Shown here in pieces: positions 34,979 through 43,589 of a stretch of 64,000 nucleotides of DNA. The stretch's first letter is position 1. Each line of letters opens with the position of its first letter. The translations under genes and the position numbers were made by a program. Below the pieces are notes generated by a model. It saw only the letters and a list, made by a program, of their open reading frames with translations, had not been told where the DNA came from and did no database searches. This DNA is from Lutibacter agarilyticus (GTDB taxonomy: Bacteria; Bacteroidota; Bacteroidia; Flavobacteriales; Flavobacteriaceae): positions 124,001 to 188,000 of the forward strand of contig NZ_FZNT01000001.1 in the NCBI RefSeq assembly GCF_900188235.1. Reading direction: 5' to 3'.

Positions 34979-36051
34979 TGATGGAATTACAATATAAACC
35001 AGAATTACCAAAAGAAAAACGTCCAATTTATATTATTGGCGCAGGAGGAATTGTTCGTGATGCGCATTTACCAGCTTATAAAAATGCAGGTTTTGTGGTG
35101 GAAGGAATTACCAACCGAACAAAACAACGCGCAATAGATTTAGCAAAGTCATTTAATATACCAAATGTTTATGATTCTGTAGAAGATATGGTTGAAGCAG
35201 CTCCAAAAAATGCTGTTTTCGATTTAACATTAATGCCAAATCAGTTTGTAGCTACTTTGGAATTATTACCAAATGAAGCAGCGGTTTTAATTCAAAAACC
35301 AATGGGAGATAATTATGAGCAAACCTTAGAGATTTTAGAAGTATGCCGAAGAAAAAAACTAAAAGCTGCTATTAATTGTCAAATGCGTTTTGCTCCTTAT
35401 GTAATGGCTGCAAAATATTTAATAAAACAAGGTTTGATTGGTGAATTGTACGATTTTGAAGTGCGTTTAACAACTTATACACCATGGGAATATTTTCCAA
35501 ACGTGGTAAATCATCCACGTTTAGAAATTCAACAACATAGTATTCATTATATCGATTTAATTCGTTCATTTTTAGGGAATCCAGGGAAGGTGTATTCTAA
35601 AACACTAAAAAACCCAGCAAAACCAATGTCGTCAACTCGTACAACTACAATTATGGATTATAGTGATCGTATGAGAGCGATTATTAATACCAACCACGAT
35701 CATAATTTTGGTGAGAAAAATCAAGAGAGTTTTGTGAAATGGGAAGGCACAAAAGGAGCCATTAAAGCAAGAATTGGATTGTTGTTAGATTATCCAAACG
35801 GAAAACCAGATTTGTTTCAATATTGTATTGTAAAAGAAGGTGAAGAACCAAAGTGGGTTGAGGTTGAATTGGAAGGGTCTTGGTTTCCAGATGCGTTTGT
35901 AGGTACTATGGCTTCGTTAATGCGTTTTGTTGAAGGTGCAACAACCGAATTACCAACAAGTGTTGAAGATGTAGTACATTCAATGGCAATTGTTGAAGCT
36001 GCTTACAAATCTAATAACGATGGAGGAGTGTATCCAAATTATAATCTATAA
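34978..36051 (+). CDS. Gfo/Idh/MocA-family NAD(P)-dependent oxidoreductase
   Basis: A 357-residue protein with an N-terminal Rossmann motif (IYIIGAGGIVRDAHLPAY), the family ExP-like motif at LIQKPMGDNYEQTLE, and the C-terminal alpha/beta domain with the HYIDLIRSFLG segment that carries the usual catalytic His. Such enzymes oxidise or reduce sugars, inositols or sugar acids. The start at 34978 overlaps the SBP-2 stop; a second ATG follows immediately. As the last gene of the operon it may form, or further oxidise, the sugar acid that the CoA-transferases activate. Confidence 0.85.
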   Translation: MMELQYKPELPKEKRPIYIIGAGGIVRDAHLPAYKNAGFVVEGITNRTKQRAIDLAKSFNIPNVYDSVEDMVEAAPKNAVFDLTLMPNQFVATLELLPNEAAVLIQKPMGDNYEQTLEILEVCRRKKLKAAINCQMRFAPYVMAAKYLIKQGLIGELYDFEVRLTTYTPWEYFPNVVNHPRLEIQQHSIHYIDLIRSFLGNPGKVYSKTLKNPAKPMSSTRTTTIMDYSDRMRAIINTNHDHNFGEKNQESFVKWEGTKGAIKARIGLLLDYPNGKPDLFQYCIVKEGEEPKWVEVELEGSWFPDAFVGTMASLMRFVEGATTELPTSVEDVVHSMAIVEAAYKSNNDGGVYPNYNL

Positions 36052-36146
36052 GAGTTCTTCATCAAAATAAAAGACAAATTTATAGCTATTAGTTTTGATT
36101 TTTTTCATAAAACGAATGTCTTTTTATCTATAACAAACGCGTTTAA

Positions 36147-36180
36147 CACTTTAGTTTAAAGTGATATAAGGTTATATTTG
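36147..36180 (+). promoter_or_regulatory. Promoter and dyad before the MaoC-GH29 genes
   Basis: TATATTTG (36173-36180) fits the -7 consensus TAnnTTTG, 62 bases before the MaoC start. Upstream, 36147-36163 is a perfect dyad (CACTTTA-GTT-TAAAGTG) overlapping the expected -33 area, suggesting separate regulation from the preceding operon. Confidence 0.55.
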
Positions 36181-36242
36181 ACTACATTTTTTACAATATA
36201 TAAACAAAATAAGAACATCTAATAAAATTACAACATCTAACA

Positions 36243-36692
36243 ATGCATATCATATCAAGATTTTACGAAGACTACGAATTAGGTAGTAAAAGAGAAACAT
36301 TAGGTAGAACAATTACAGAAACAGATTTTGTAGTTCACGCAGGGCATACGGGCGATTATTTTCCGCATCATATGGACGCTGAATGGTGTGCAACACAACC
36401 TTTTAAACAGCGCATTGCACACGGAACATTAACATTTTCTGTTGGTATTGGAATGACAGCCACCGAAATAAACCCGGAAGCATTTTCAAAAGGGTACGAT
36501 AGATTGCGTTTTGTAAAACCAGTTTATATTAATGATACGATTCGTGTAGTGGTAACAATTAGTGAAAAAAAGGAATCAAAACGCCCTGAATTAGGACATG
36601 TAAATGAGCACGTTGAAATTTTTAATCAAAGAAATGAATTGGTGCTAGTTTGCGATCATATATTATTAGCAAAGAAAAAAACAATTAAATAA
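36243..36692 (+). CDS. MaoC-like (R)-specific enoyl-CoA hydratase/dehydratase
   Basis: A 149-residue single hot-dog domain protein. The hydratase motif region reads [19 protein letters not shown] followed by [15 protein letters not shown], matching the (D)x(N)PxHxD...G...HG pattern of MaoC proteins with substitutions (Tyr-Phe in place of Asn). It hydrates or dehydrates acyl-CoAs in the cytoplasm. It is 8 bases upstream of a secreted fucosidase gene and 191 bases after the CoA-transferase operon, with a promoter of its own. A role as the hydratase of a CoA-dependent sugar-acid route is inferred from context. Confidence 0.83.
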   Translation: MHIISRFYEDYELGSKRETLGRTITETDFVVHAGHTGDYFPHHMDAEWCATQPFKQRIAHGTLTFSVGIGMTATEINPEAFSKGYDRLRFVKPVYINDTIRVVVTISEKKESKRPELGHVNEHVEIFNQRNELVLVCDHILLAKKKTIK

Positions 36693-36700
36693 TTATATCA

Positions 36701-38266
36701 ATGATGAAATCATATTTATTAGGAATTCTTACTGTTTTATTATTAGTTTCATGTAATTCAAAAGATAAAAAAACAGAAAAAGAAGTAACTCAGGAAATTA
36801 CATATAAAGCCGACTGGGAATCGTTAAAACAACACAAAACACCAGATTGGTTTTTAGATGCAAAATTCGGTATTTATTGCCATTGGGGGCCATATTCGGT
36901 ACCGGCATATGAGACAGAATGGTATGCGCACTGGATGTATGTAAATAAAGACAATCCTGAAGCAAAAAATGGAAAAGCACATAAAATCTACGATTACCAC
37001 GTAAAAACCTACGGGGAATTAGACAAATTTGGATATAAAGACTTTATTCCAATGTTTAAAGCTGAAAAATTTGATGCTGCTGAATGGGCCGATTTATTTG
37101 AAAAAGCTGGAGCTAAATTTGCTGGGCCAGTATCAGAACATGCTGATGGTTTTGCGATGTGGGATAGTGAATTAACCAAGTGGGATTCAAAAGATATGGG
37201 ACCTAAACGTGATATTATGGGTGAACTTTCTAAAGAAATTCGCAAGCGTAATATGAAATTTATAGCCACTTATCACCGTCAATGGTTGTTTGGTTGGTAT
37301 CCAACTTGGGATGAAACTACTGATGCTTCAGATCCTAAATACGCGGGATTATATGGTCCTGAGTTGAAAAAAGGAGACAATAAAATGCCAAAAAGTAAGC
37401 ATCAACTTGACAATGGTGATACGAGTTATTACCCAGTTGGTGATAAAGAGTTTAATGATGAATGGTTAAACAGATTGAAAGAAATTATCAATAAATATAA
37501 TCCTGATTTAGTTTGGTTTGATAATAAAATGGATGTTGTTAGTGAAGAACATAGAAAGGAATTCTTAGAGTATTACTACAATCATGCTGAGAAAAATAAT
37601 CAGGAAGTAGTAGCTACCTATAAGTTTTATGATTTTGCTGAAGGATCTGCAGTGTACGATTTAGAACGTGCCAGAATGAGTGAAAAGAAAGATTTCCCGT
37701 GGTTAACAGATGATTCTATAGACTGGAAAGCTTGGTGTCATATTGATGATCCTAATTATAAGTCAACTAACCGTTTAGTAGATTTCCTAGTAGATGTTGT
37801 AAGTAAAAATGGTGCGGTATTATTAAATATTACGCCAAGAGCAGATGGTACAATTCCAGAGCCCGTTAAAGAGCGTTTATTAGAAATGGGGCAATGGTTA
37901 AAAGTTAATGGTGAAGCAATTTACGGAACCAGAACTTTTGAAATTTATGGTGAAGGTGATGCTGAGGTTGTTGAAGGGCATTTAAGCGAACAAAAAAATG
38001 CTGATAATACAGCAAAGGATATTAGATTTACTACCAAAGGAGAAATCTTATATGCTATTGTGTTAGATTGGCCTGAAGGAGAAGAGTTAGTAGTTCATTC
38101 ATTAAAAGAAGGAAATGAATTATTCACCAATGAAATTGAATCAATTCAATTATTAGGAAGTGAAGGAAATTTAGATTTTAAAACGGATGAAGAAGGTTTA
38201 AAAATTAAGCTTCCTACAAAAGTAGGGGAGCACGCTTTTGCTTTTAAAATTACACCTAAGAAATAA
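36701..38266 (+). CDS. GH29 alpha-L-fucosidase-family lipoprotein
   Basis: A 521-residue lipoprotein (lipobox LLLVSC). The GH29 signature is clear: WFLDAKFGIYCHWGPYSVPA, then GPVSEHADGFAMWDSELTKW and a nucleophile segment DLVWFDNKMD (D274). The C-terminal beta-sandwich starts near residue 425. GH29 enzymes release alpha-linked L-fucose, and some members in red-galactan loci act on alpha-L-galactose-type linkages. It is predicted to be periplasmic or surface anchored, and transcribed with the MaoC gene. A terminator follows. Confidence 0.9.
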   Translation: MMKSYLLGILTVLLLVSCNSKDKKTEKEVTQEITYKADWESLKQHKTPDWFLDAKFGIYCHWGPYSVPAYETEWYAHWMYVNKDNPEAKNGKAHKIYDYHVKTYGELDKFGYKDFIPMFKAEKFDAAEWADLFEKAGAKFAGPVSEHADGFAMWDSELTKWDSKDMGPKRDIMGELSKEIRKRNMKFIATYHRQWLFGWYPTWDETTDASDPKYAGLYGPELKKGDNKMPKSKHQLDNGDTSYYPVGDKEFNDEWLNRLKEIINKYNPDLVWFDNKMDVVSEEHRKEFLEYYYNHAEKNNQEVVATYKFYDFAEGSAVYDLERARMSEKKDFPWLTDDSIDWKAWCHIDDPNYKSTNRLVDFLVDVVSKNGAVLLNITPRADGTIPEPVKERLLEMGQWLKVNGEAIYGTRTFEIYGEGDAEVVEGHLSEQKNADNTAKDIRFTTKGEILYAIVLDWPEGEELVVHSLKEGNELFTNEIESIQLLGSEGNLDFKTDEEGLKIKLPTKVGEHAFAFKITPKK

Positions 38267-38281
38267 ATTATTTTTAATAAC

Positions 38282-38319
38282 AAAAAAGCCTCAAATATTT
38301 AAATGTTTGAGGCTTTTTT
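38282..38319 (+). terminator. Terminator after the GH29 gene
   Basis: 14-bp stem AAAAAAGCCTCAAA / TTTGAGGCTTTTTT with a 10-base loop, 15 bases after the stop codon. The remaining spacer to 38560 holds an AT-rich dyad (TATAATTTT-atg-AAAAATTATA, about 38484-38505) and nothing else that I can support. Confidence 0.87.
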
Positions 38320-38560
38320 ATTTAAAAACTCCAGATATTTCAATTATTAGTAGTTAAAACAAAAGTGATGATTTTTGATTGAAATTACTTATTCAGTTTG
38401 ATAAAAAGACAAAATTATTTAAAAAAAGAACATTTGTTATACTAATTAATATTCTAGGAAACATTGAGAGGCACCGAAAAGTATAATTTTATGAAAAATT
38501 ATAAGTGCAAAAATGGATTTAGAAAATTAACATAAAAAAATAGAATCCAACTAAATTAAA

Positions 38561-41029
38561 ATGAATAGAAAAATGAAAAAAACACTTTTTTTAAGGTATT
38601 TAATGCTGTTGTTTGTTATGTGTAAGCTAAATGCACAAGATGTTAATTTTAACAAAGATTGGTTGTTTAAAAAAGATACAATTATTGGAGCAGAAACAGT
38701 TGCTTTTGATGATTCAAATTGGAGAAATGTAGACTTACCTCACGATTGGGCTATTGAAGGTCCGTTTAGTAATTCAAACAATGCAAGAACAGGTGGATTA
38801 CCGGTGCATGGGGAAGCTTGGTATCGTAAACATTTTTCGGTAGCTAAAAATTTAAAAAACAAACAAATTGCAATTGAGTTTGATGGTGCAATGAGCAATG
38901 CTAAAGTTTATTTAAACGGCGAGTATGTAGGTGAAAGACATTACGGATATATTGGTTTTGAATTGAATTTAACCCCATTTATTAAATTTGGAGAAGAAAA
39001 TGTAATAGCAGTTAAATTGGCTCCTGAAGATTTATCTATGCGTTGGTATCCTGGAGCAGGTATTTACAGAAATGTGAGATTTAAAATTAACAATGCACTT
39101 CACATTCCGCAATGGGGAACTTATATTACAACACCTGTTGTAAGCAGAGAAAGTGCTCAAGTTAATGTGCAAACAACTATTAAAAATACTTCTGAAATAG
39201 TTTCAAATGCAGTTTTAGAGACCCAAATTAAAAATCAAAAAGGTGAAGTTGTAGCTTCAATTTCTAGCCCTATTTCAATAGTTAAAAAGTCTTCAGATAA
39301 AATTTTACAAGAAATTGAAGTTAAAAATCCTGAAATATGGGACATTTCAAAACCCGTATTATATACTGCAATTAGTCAGGTAAAGGTTGATGGAAAATTA
39401 GTAGATGAATTTGTTTCACATTTTGGAATTAGAACTATTGAGTTTGATACCAATAACGGATTTTTATTAAACGGCAAAAGAGTTCAGTTAAACGGTGTTT
39501 GTATGCACCACGATTTAGGCCCTTTAGGAGCAAGTGTAAATTACAGAGCCACAGAGCGTCAAATGCAAATTATGCAAAGTATGGGAGTCAATGCTTTAAG
39601 AACCAGTCACAATCCGCCTTCACCAGAAATGCTTGAAGTTTGTGATAAATTAGGAATTGTGGTGATTGTTGAAGCTTTTGATGAATGGCAATTAGCGAAA
39701 GTTCCAAATGGGTATCACAAACATTTTGATAAATGGCATGAAAAAGATTTACGTGATATGATTAAGCGCGACCGCAATCATCCATCGGTAATTATGTGGA
39801 GTATAGGAAATGAAATTTTAGAGCAAAGCAAAAAAGACGGTTGGAAAATTACCAAAGAGCTGAACGATATTTGCCATAGTGAAGATCCAACACGACCAAC
39901 AACAGCTGGTTTTAATTATTATCCAGCACCCTTTACCAATAAATTAGCTGAGCAAATTGATGTAGTTGGAATGAATTATTGGCCAGCGCACTACAAAGAA
40001 ATTAAAGAAAATTACCCTGAAATTATATTGTATGGTTCAGAAACTTCTTCACAAACAAGTAGTAGAGGTGTGTACCATTTTCCAATTGAATTTAATGAAA
40101 AACACGAAACCAATCACGTATCAAGTTATGATGCTATTGTTGGGCCACCGTGGGCTTATGCACCCGATGTTGAGTTTGATGCACAAGAGCAAAATCCGTT
40201 TTCTTTAGGAGAGTTTATTTGGACCGGTTTTGATTATTTAGGAGAACCTACTCCGTATGGTGGTAGAGACAATTCAACCAATGGATATTGGAATGCAGAT
40301 TGGCCTTCACGTTCTTCCTATTTTGCACCTGTTGATTTATGTGGTTTTCCAAAAGATAGATTTTATTTATATCAAAGTCAGTGGACTACAGAGCCAATGG
40401 TACACGTATTACCACATTGGAACTGGGAAGGTAAAGAAGGTGATGTAATTCCTGTTTATTCATATACAAATTGTGATGAAGTTGAATTGTTTGTCAATGG
40501 AAAATCCTTCGGAAGAAAAATAAAAGGAGTCGATTTTACTGAAATTCCTTCAGAATATCACGGATTTGAAAAAGGTATGTACAAATCTAAATATCGTTTA
40601 TCGTGGAATGTGCCTTACCAAGCTGGAAGCTTAAAAGTAATGGGTTATCGTGATGGTAATGAAGTAGCGACAAAAGAAATTAAAACAGCCGGAGTACCTT
40701 CAAAAATTAAATTAATTGCAGACAGAGTTGAAATTAATGCTGATGGAATTGACTTATCTTTTATCTCTGTTCAAATTGAAGATAAAGATGGAAATATTTG
40801 CCCGATGGCTGAAAATAATATCACTTTTAAAGTTGAAGGAACAGGAGTTTTAGAAGCGATTGGAAATGGAGACCAAACATCGTTGGTTTCTTTTAAAGGA
40901 GATACTATGAAAGCTTTTAGCGGATTATGTTTAGCAATAATAAAATCTACTGATAAACCAGGTGAAATTAAATTAACAGCAACTTCAAAAGGACTTGCTT
41001 CTGATGAAATTAGAATTCAAACAAAATAA
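38561..41029 (+). CDS. Secreted GH2 beta-galactosidase-like enzyme
   Basis: An 822-residue protein (start 38561, or 38573 giving MKKTLFLRY) with a signal peptide ending at KLNAQ. GH2 domains: jelly roll (LPHDWAIEGPF, FDGAMSNAKVYLNGEYVGE), Ig-like domain, TIM barrel (LNGVCMHHDLGPLGASV), C-terminal Ig domains. The acid/base is E418 (MWSIGNEILEQ) and the nucleophile E494 (LYGSETSS). It is closely related to the GH2 at 18375. The last 20 or so bases of this gene recur as a fossil just before the sulfatase gene at 45129, evidence of a local duplication. Confidence 0.86.
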   Translation: MNRKMKKTLFLRYLMLLFVMCKLNAQDVNFNKDWLFKKDTIIGAETVAFDDSNWRNVDLPHDWAIEGPFSNSNNARTGGLPVHGEAWYRKHFSVAKNLKNKQIAIEFDGAMSNAKVYLNGEYVGERHYGYIGFELNLTPFIKFGEENVIAVKLAPEDLSMRWYPGAGIYRNVRFKINNALHIPQWGTYITTPVVSRESAQVNVQTTIKNTSEIVSNAVLETQIKNQKGEVVASISSPISIVKKSSDKILQEIEVKNPEIWDISKPVLYTAISQVKVDGKLVDEFVSHFGIRTIEFDTNNGFLLNGKRVQLNGVCMHHDLGPLGASVNYRATERQMQIMQSMGVNALRTSHNPPSPEMLEVCDKLGIVVIVEAFDEWQLAKVPNGYHKHFDKWHEKDLRDMIKRDRNHPSVIMWSIGNEILEQSKKDGWKITKELNDICHSEDPTRPTTAGFNYYPAPFTNKLAEQIDVVGMNYWPAHYKEIKENYPEIILYGSETSSQTSSRGVYHFPIEFNEKHETNHVSSYDAIVGPPWAYAPDVEFDAQEQNPFSLGEFIWTGFDYLGEPTPYGGRDNSTNGYWNADWPSRSSYFAPVDLCGFPKDRFYLYQSQWTTEPMVHVLPHWNWEGKEGDVIPVYSYTNCDEVELFVNGKSFGRKIKGVDFTEIPSEYHGFEKGMYKSKYRLSWNVPYQAGSLKVMGYRDGNEVATKEIKTAGVPSKIKLIADRVEINADGIDLSFISVQIEDKDGNICPMAENNITFKVEGTGVLEAIGNGDQTSLVSFKGDTMKAFSGLCLAIIKSTDKPGEIKLTATSKGLASDEIRIQTK

Positions 41030-41175
41030 ATGAAAAATATTATGATTCATACTGTTTTGAGTTACGGTTTTAAAAGCTCAAACAAAACCAAACATCATTT
41101 TCATTTTTACAGAGAATCAACAATATAAAATTATGGATTGTGAAGGAAAACAAATAATAAAAATAATTAAATAAG
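41030..41175 (+). pseudogene. Fossil 5' end of a sulfatase gene
   Basis: This spacer aligns along its length with the start of the intact sulfatase gene at 45129: shared blocks include GTTACGGTT, CAAACATCAT, CAATAT and TTATGG(A/G)TTGTGAAGG. Frameshifts destroy the signal peptide and the PNIIF-type motif. The preceding GH2 gene end is also repeated before 45129. It is therefore the left half of a duplicated sulfatase gene that has decayed. Confidence 0.75.
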
Positions 41176-41182
41176 TAATATA

Positions 41183-43405
41183 ATGAAATGTAAAATTATG
41201 ATTGTAGTGTCGGCTGTTATTTTAGCTGCTTGCACTGGAATACCTAAAAAAAGTATTGTTGAAACCGATGAACAAATAGAGACAATACTGAGTAAATTAA
41301 CCCTTCAAGAAAAAGCAGGGCAGCTTAATTTAATTCCCATAGACGGTGAACCTACGGAAGCACATCTTAAAATGATACGAGAAGGCAAAGTAGGAAGTAT
41401 ATTAAAAGTAAATGGTGTAGAAAATATCACCAAACTTCAAAAAATTGCAGTTAATGAATCCAAATCAGGAATACCAATTCTTTTTCAAGAAGATGTGATA
41501 CATGGTTATAAAACTATAGCACCCATTCCAATAGCAGAGGCGGCAAGTTGGGATTTAGAGGCTATACGCAAATCGGCAGCTGTTGCAGCACGAGAAGCAG
41601 CGGTATCGGGTATTAGCCTTACATATGCACCAATGGTTGATATAAGTCGAGACCCTCGTTGGGGACGACTATTGGAAGCTGCTGGTGAAGACCCATACTT
41701 GGGGAGTCTTGTTGCAGCAGCCAGAGTAAAAGGCCTACAAGAATCCAATGAAAACGGTAAAAACATTTTAAGTTGTGTAAAGCATTTTGCAGGCTACGGT
41801 GCATCCTTAGCAGGTAGAGATTACAATATTCAGGATTTTTCAGAACGTGAATTACGCGAAACATACTTGCCTCCATTTCAAGCAGCCATAGACGCTGGTG
41901 TTGCTAGTTTAATGTGTGCTTATTCAGCTTACGATGGTGAGCCATTAACTGCTAATCAGTTTTTAATGCAAGATGTGCTGAGAGATGAAATGGGCTTTAA
42001 AGGTTTAGCAATGACAGATTGGGAAACCATTAAAAATCTTGTTAAAACAGGAGTAGCAGAAAATGATACGATTGCCACAATAAATGCAATGAACGCTGGT
42101 ATTGATATGGATATGAATTCAGAAAAATTTGTAAGTCTGTTACCTATTTTGGTTGAAACTGGTAAAATATCAATAGAACAAGTTGATAATGCAGTAAGAC
42201 GCGTACTTATCCTTAAAAAGAAGGCAGGATTACTCAATGATCCATTTGCGAATTTAAATATTGAGGAAGAAAAGAAAGAACTGCTTTCGGAAAGAAACAT
42301 TGCTGAAACAAAGGATATAGCTTTAAAAAGTATGGTTCTTTTAAAAAATAACAAGCATGTTCTTCCAATTTCATCCAATGTTAAAAACATTGCGGTAATA
42401 GGCCCTATGGCAAAAGCAACCAAAGATTTATTGGGTTGGTGGCATTGTAAGGGTAATGAAAATGATGTTGTTACCTATTTTGATGGCATTTCAAAAAAGT
42501 TTGAAAATGCTAAAATTACATATGCAAAGGGATGCGATATAGACAGTTTTAAAATTGCAGGTAAAGACTTAATTCCTAAAGCTGTTAAAACTGCTCAAGT
42601 AGCTGATGTTGTTATTCTTGTTCTTGGCGAAGAATATTGGATGAGTGGAGAAGGTGGAGGAACAGCATCATTACATTTGCCAGGTGCGCAGGAAGAATTA
42701 TTTGAAGCTATAGCAAAAACCGGGAAGCCAATAATTACAGTAATAAATGCTGGTAGACCTTATATTTTGACTAATATAGATGCGAAATCCGACGCCGTTC
42801 TTTATGCTTGGATGCCTGGAACAACTGGAGGAACTGCTTTAGCAGAAATTCTTTCTGGTGAATTCAATCCGCAAGGAAAAACACCTATGACATTTCCTTA
42901 CCACGAAGGTCAAATACCAATATTTTATAATTATCGCAGAACAAGTCACAGGTTTGTTCCGGGCTTAACAGATAATCGTTATTCTACTACATATCGTGAT
43001 GTTCAAAATGAGCCATTATACCCATTTGGATACGGATTAAGTTATACCAGTTATGATTATTCTGACATTGAATTAAATTCAAAGGAAATGACCGAGAATG
43101 GTTCAATTACTGCTACTGTTAAAATTTCAAATACAGGAAAAGTAAAGGGAACTGAAGTTGTACAACTGTATATTGGAGATAAGGTTTGTTCTGTTACGCG
43201 TCCTGAAAAAGAGTTAAAAGACTTTGCACTAGTTGAAATTGAACCAGGAGAAACTAAAGCGGTTTCATTTGAAATAACCCCTGATAAGCTTATGTTTATA
43301 GGTAAAGGTAAAGCGTATAAAAAAACCATTGAAAAGGGTGAGTTTAACCTTTTTATAGGTAAAAACGCTAACGAATTGAAACAAACAACCTTTATTTTAA
43401 AATAA
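41183..43405 (+). CDS. GH3 beta-glycosidase lipoprotein
   Basis: A 740-residue GH3 enzyme with a lipobox (AVILAAC). The N-terminal TIM barrel has PILFQEDVIHGYKTIAPIPI, YAPMVDISRDPRWGRLLEAA and KHFAGYGASLAGRDYN. The nucleophile Asp is D279 (GLAMTDWETI). The second alpha/beta domain follows from about 390 (KNIAVIGPMAKATKDLLGWW) and a fibronectin III-like domain from about 620 (YPFGYGLSYTSYDY). GH3 enzymes of this shape are beta-glucosidases, beta-xylosidases or beta-galactosidases. It begins just after the fossil sulfatase fragment and probably arrived with the following sulfatase. Confidence 0.9.
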   Translation: MKCKIMIVVSAVILAACTGIPKKSIVETDEQIETILSKLTLQEKAGQLNLIPIDGEPTEAHLKMIREGKVGSILKVNGVENITKLQKIAVNESKSGIPILFQEDVIHGYKTIAPIPIAEAASWDLEAIRKSAAVAAREAAVSGISLTYAPMVDISRDPRWGRLLEAAGEDPYLGSLVAAARVKGLQESNENGKNILSCVKHFAGYGASLAGRDYNIQDFSERELRETYLPPFQAAIDAGVASLMCAYSAYDGEPLTANQFLMQDVLRDEMGFKGLAMTDWETIKNLVKTGVAENDTIATINAMNAGIDMDMNSEKFVSLLPILVETGKISIEQVDNAVRRVLILKKKAGLLNDPFANLNIEEEKKELLSERNIAETKDIALKSMVLLKNNKHVLPISSNVKNIAVIGPMAKATKDLLGWWHCKGNENDVVTYFDGISKKFENAKITYAKGCDIDSFKIAGKDLIPKAVKTAQVADVVILVLGEEYWMSGEGGGTASLHLPGAQEELFEAIAKTGKPIITVINAGRPYILTNIDAKSDAVLYAWMPGTTGGTALAEILSGEFNPQGKTPMTFPYHEGQIPIFYNYRRTSHRFVPGLTDNRYSTTYRDVQNEPLYPFGYGLSYTSYDYSDIELNSKEMTENGSITATVKISNTGKVKGTEVVQLYIGDKVCSVTRPEKELKDFALVEIEPGETKAVSFEITPDKLMFIGKGKAYKKTIEKGEFNLFIGKNANELKQTTFILK

Positions 43406-43454
43406 ATATTAGGTGCAAATTAGAAAGTACTAAAAACAATAACGCATATAAAAC

Positions 43455-43512
43455 ATTAGGGATTTAGCGAGTTAATAGGTTTATATCTAATCAATTACGC
43501 TAAATCCCTAAT
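43455..43512. terminator. 15-bp inverted repeat after the GH3 gene
   Basis: Perfect arms ATTAGGGATTTAGCG (43455-43469) and CGCTAAATCCCTAAT (43498-43512) with a 28-base loop. It lacks a clear T-run, so it may be a terminator, a transcript-stabilising hairpin or the remains of a mobile-element end. Confidence 0.5.
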
Positions 43513-43589
43513 TTAATTGTGAGAGTTGCAGAGTATAATACCGAGAGAAATAGTTAGTAATTAATTGATAGTGAAATAAAAAAACACGA

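Noticed and set aside
41506-42423. Long open frames on the minus strand inside the GH3 gene (up to 155 codons)
   Set aside because: They lie wholly within a gene with clear catalytic motifs and show no recognisable domain; they are antisense shadows.
43455-43512. Inverted repeat as the end of an insertion sequence
   Set aside because: No transposase reading frame or target-site duplication is visible; kept only as a hairpin.
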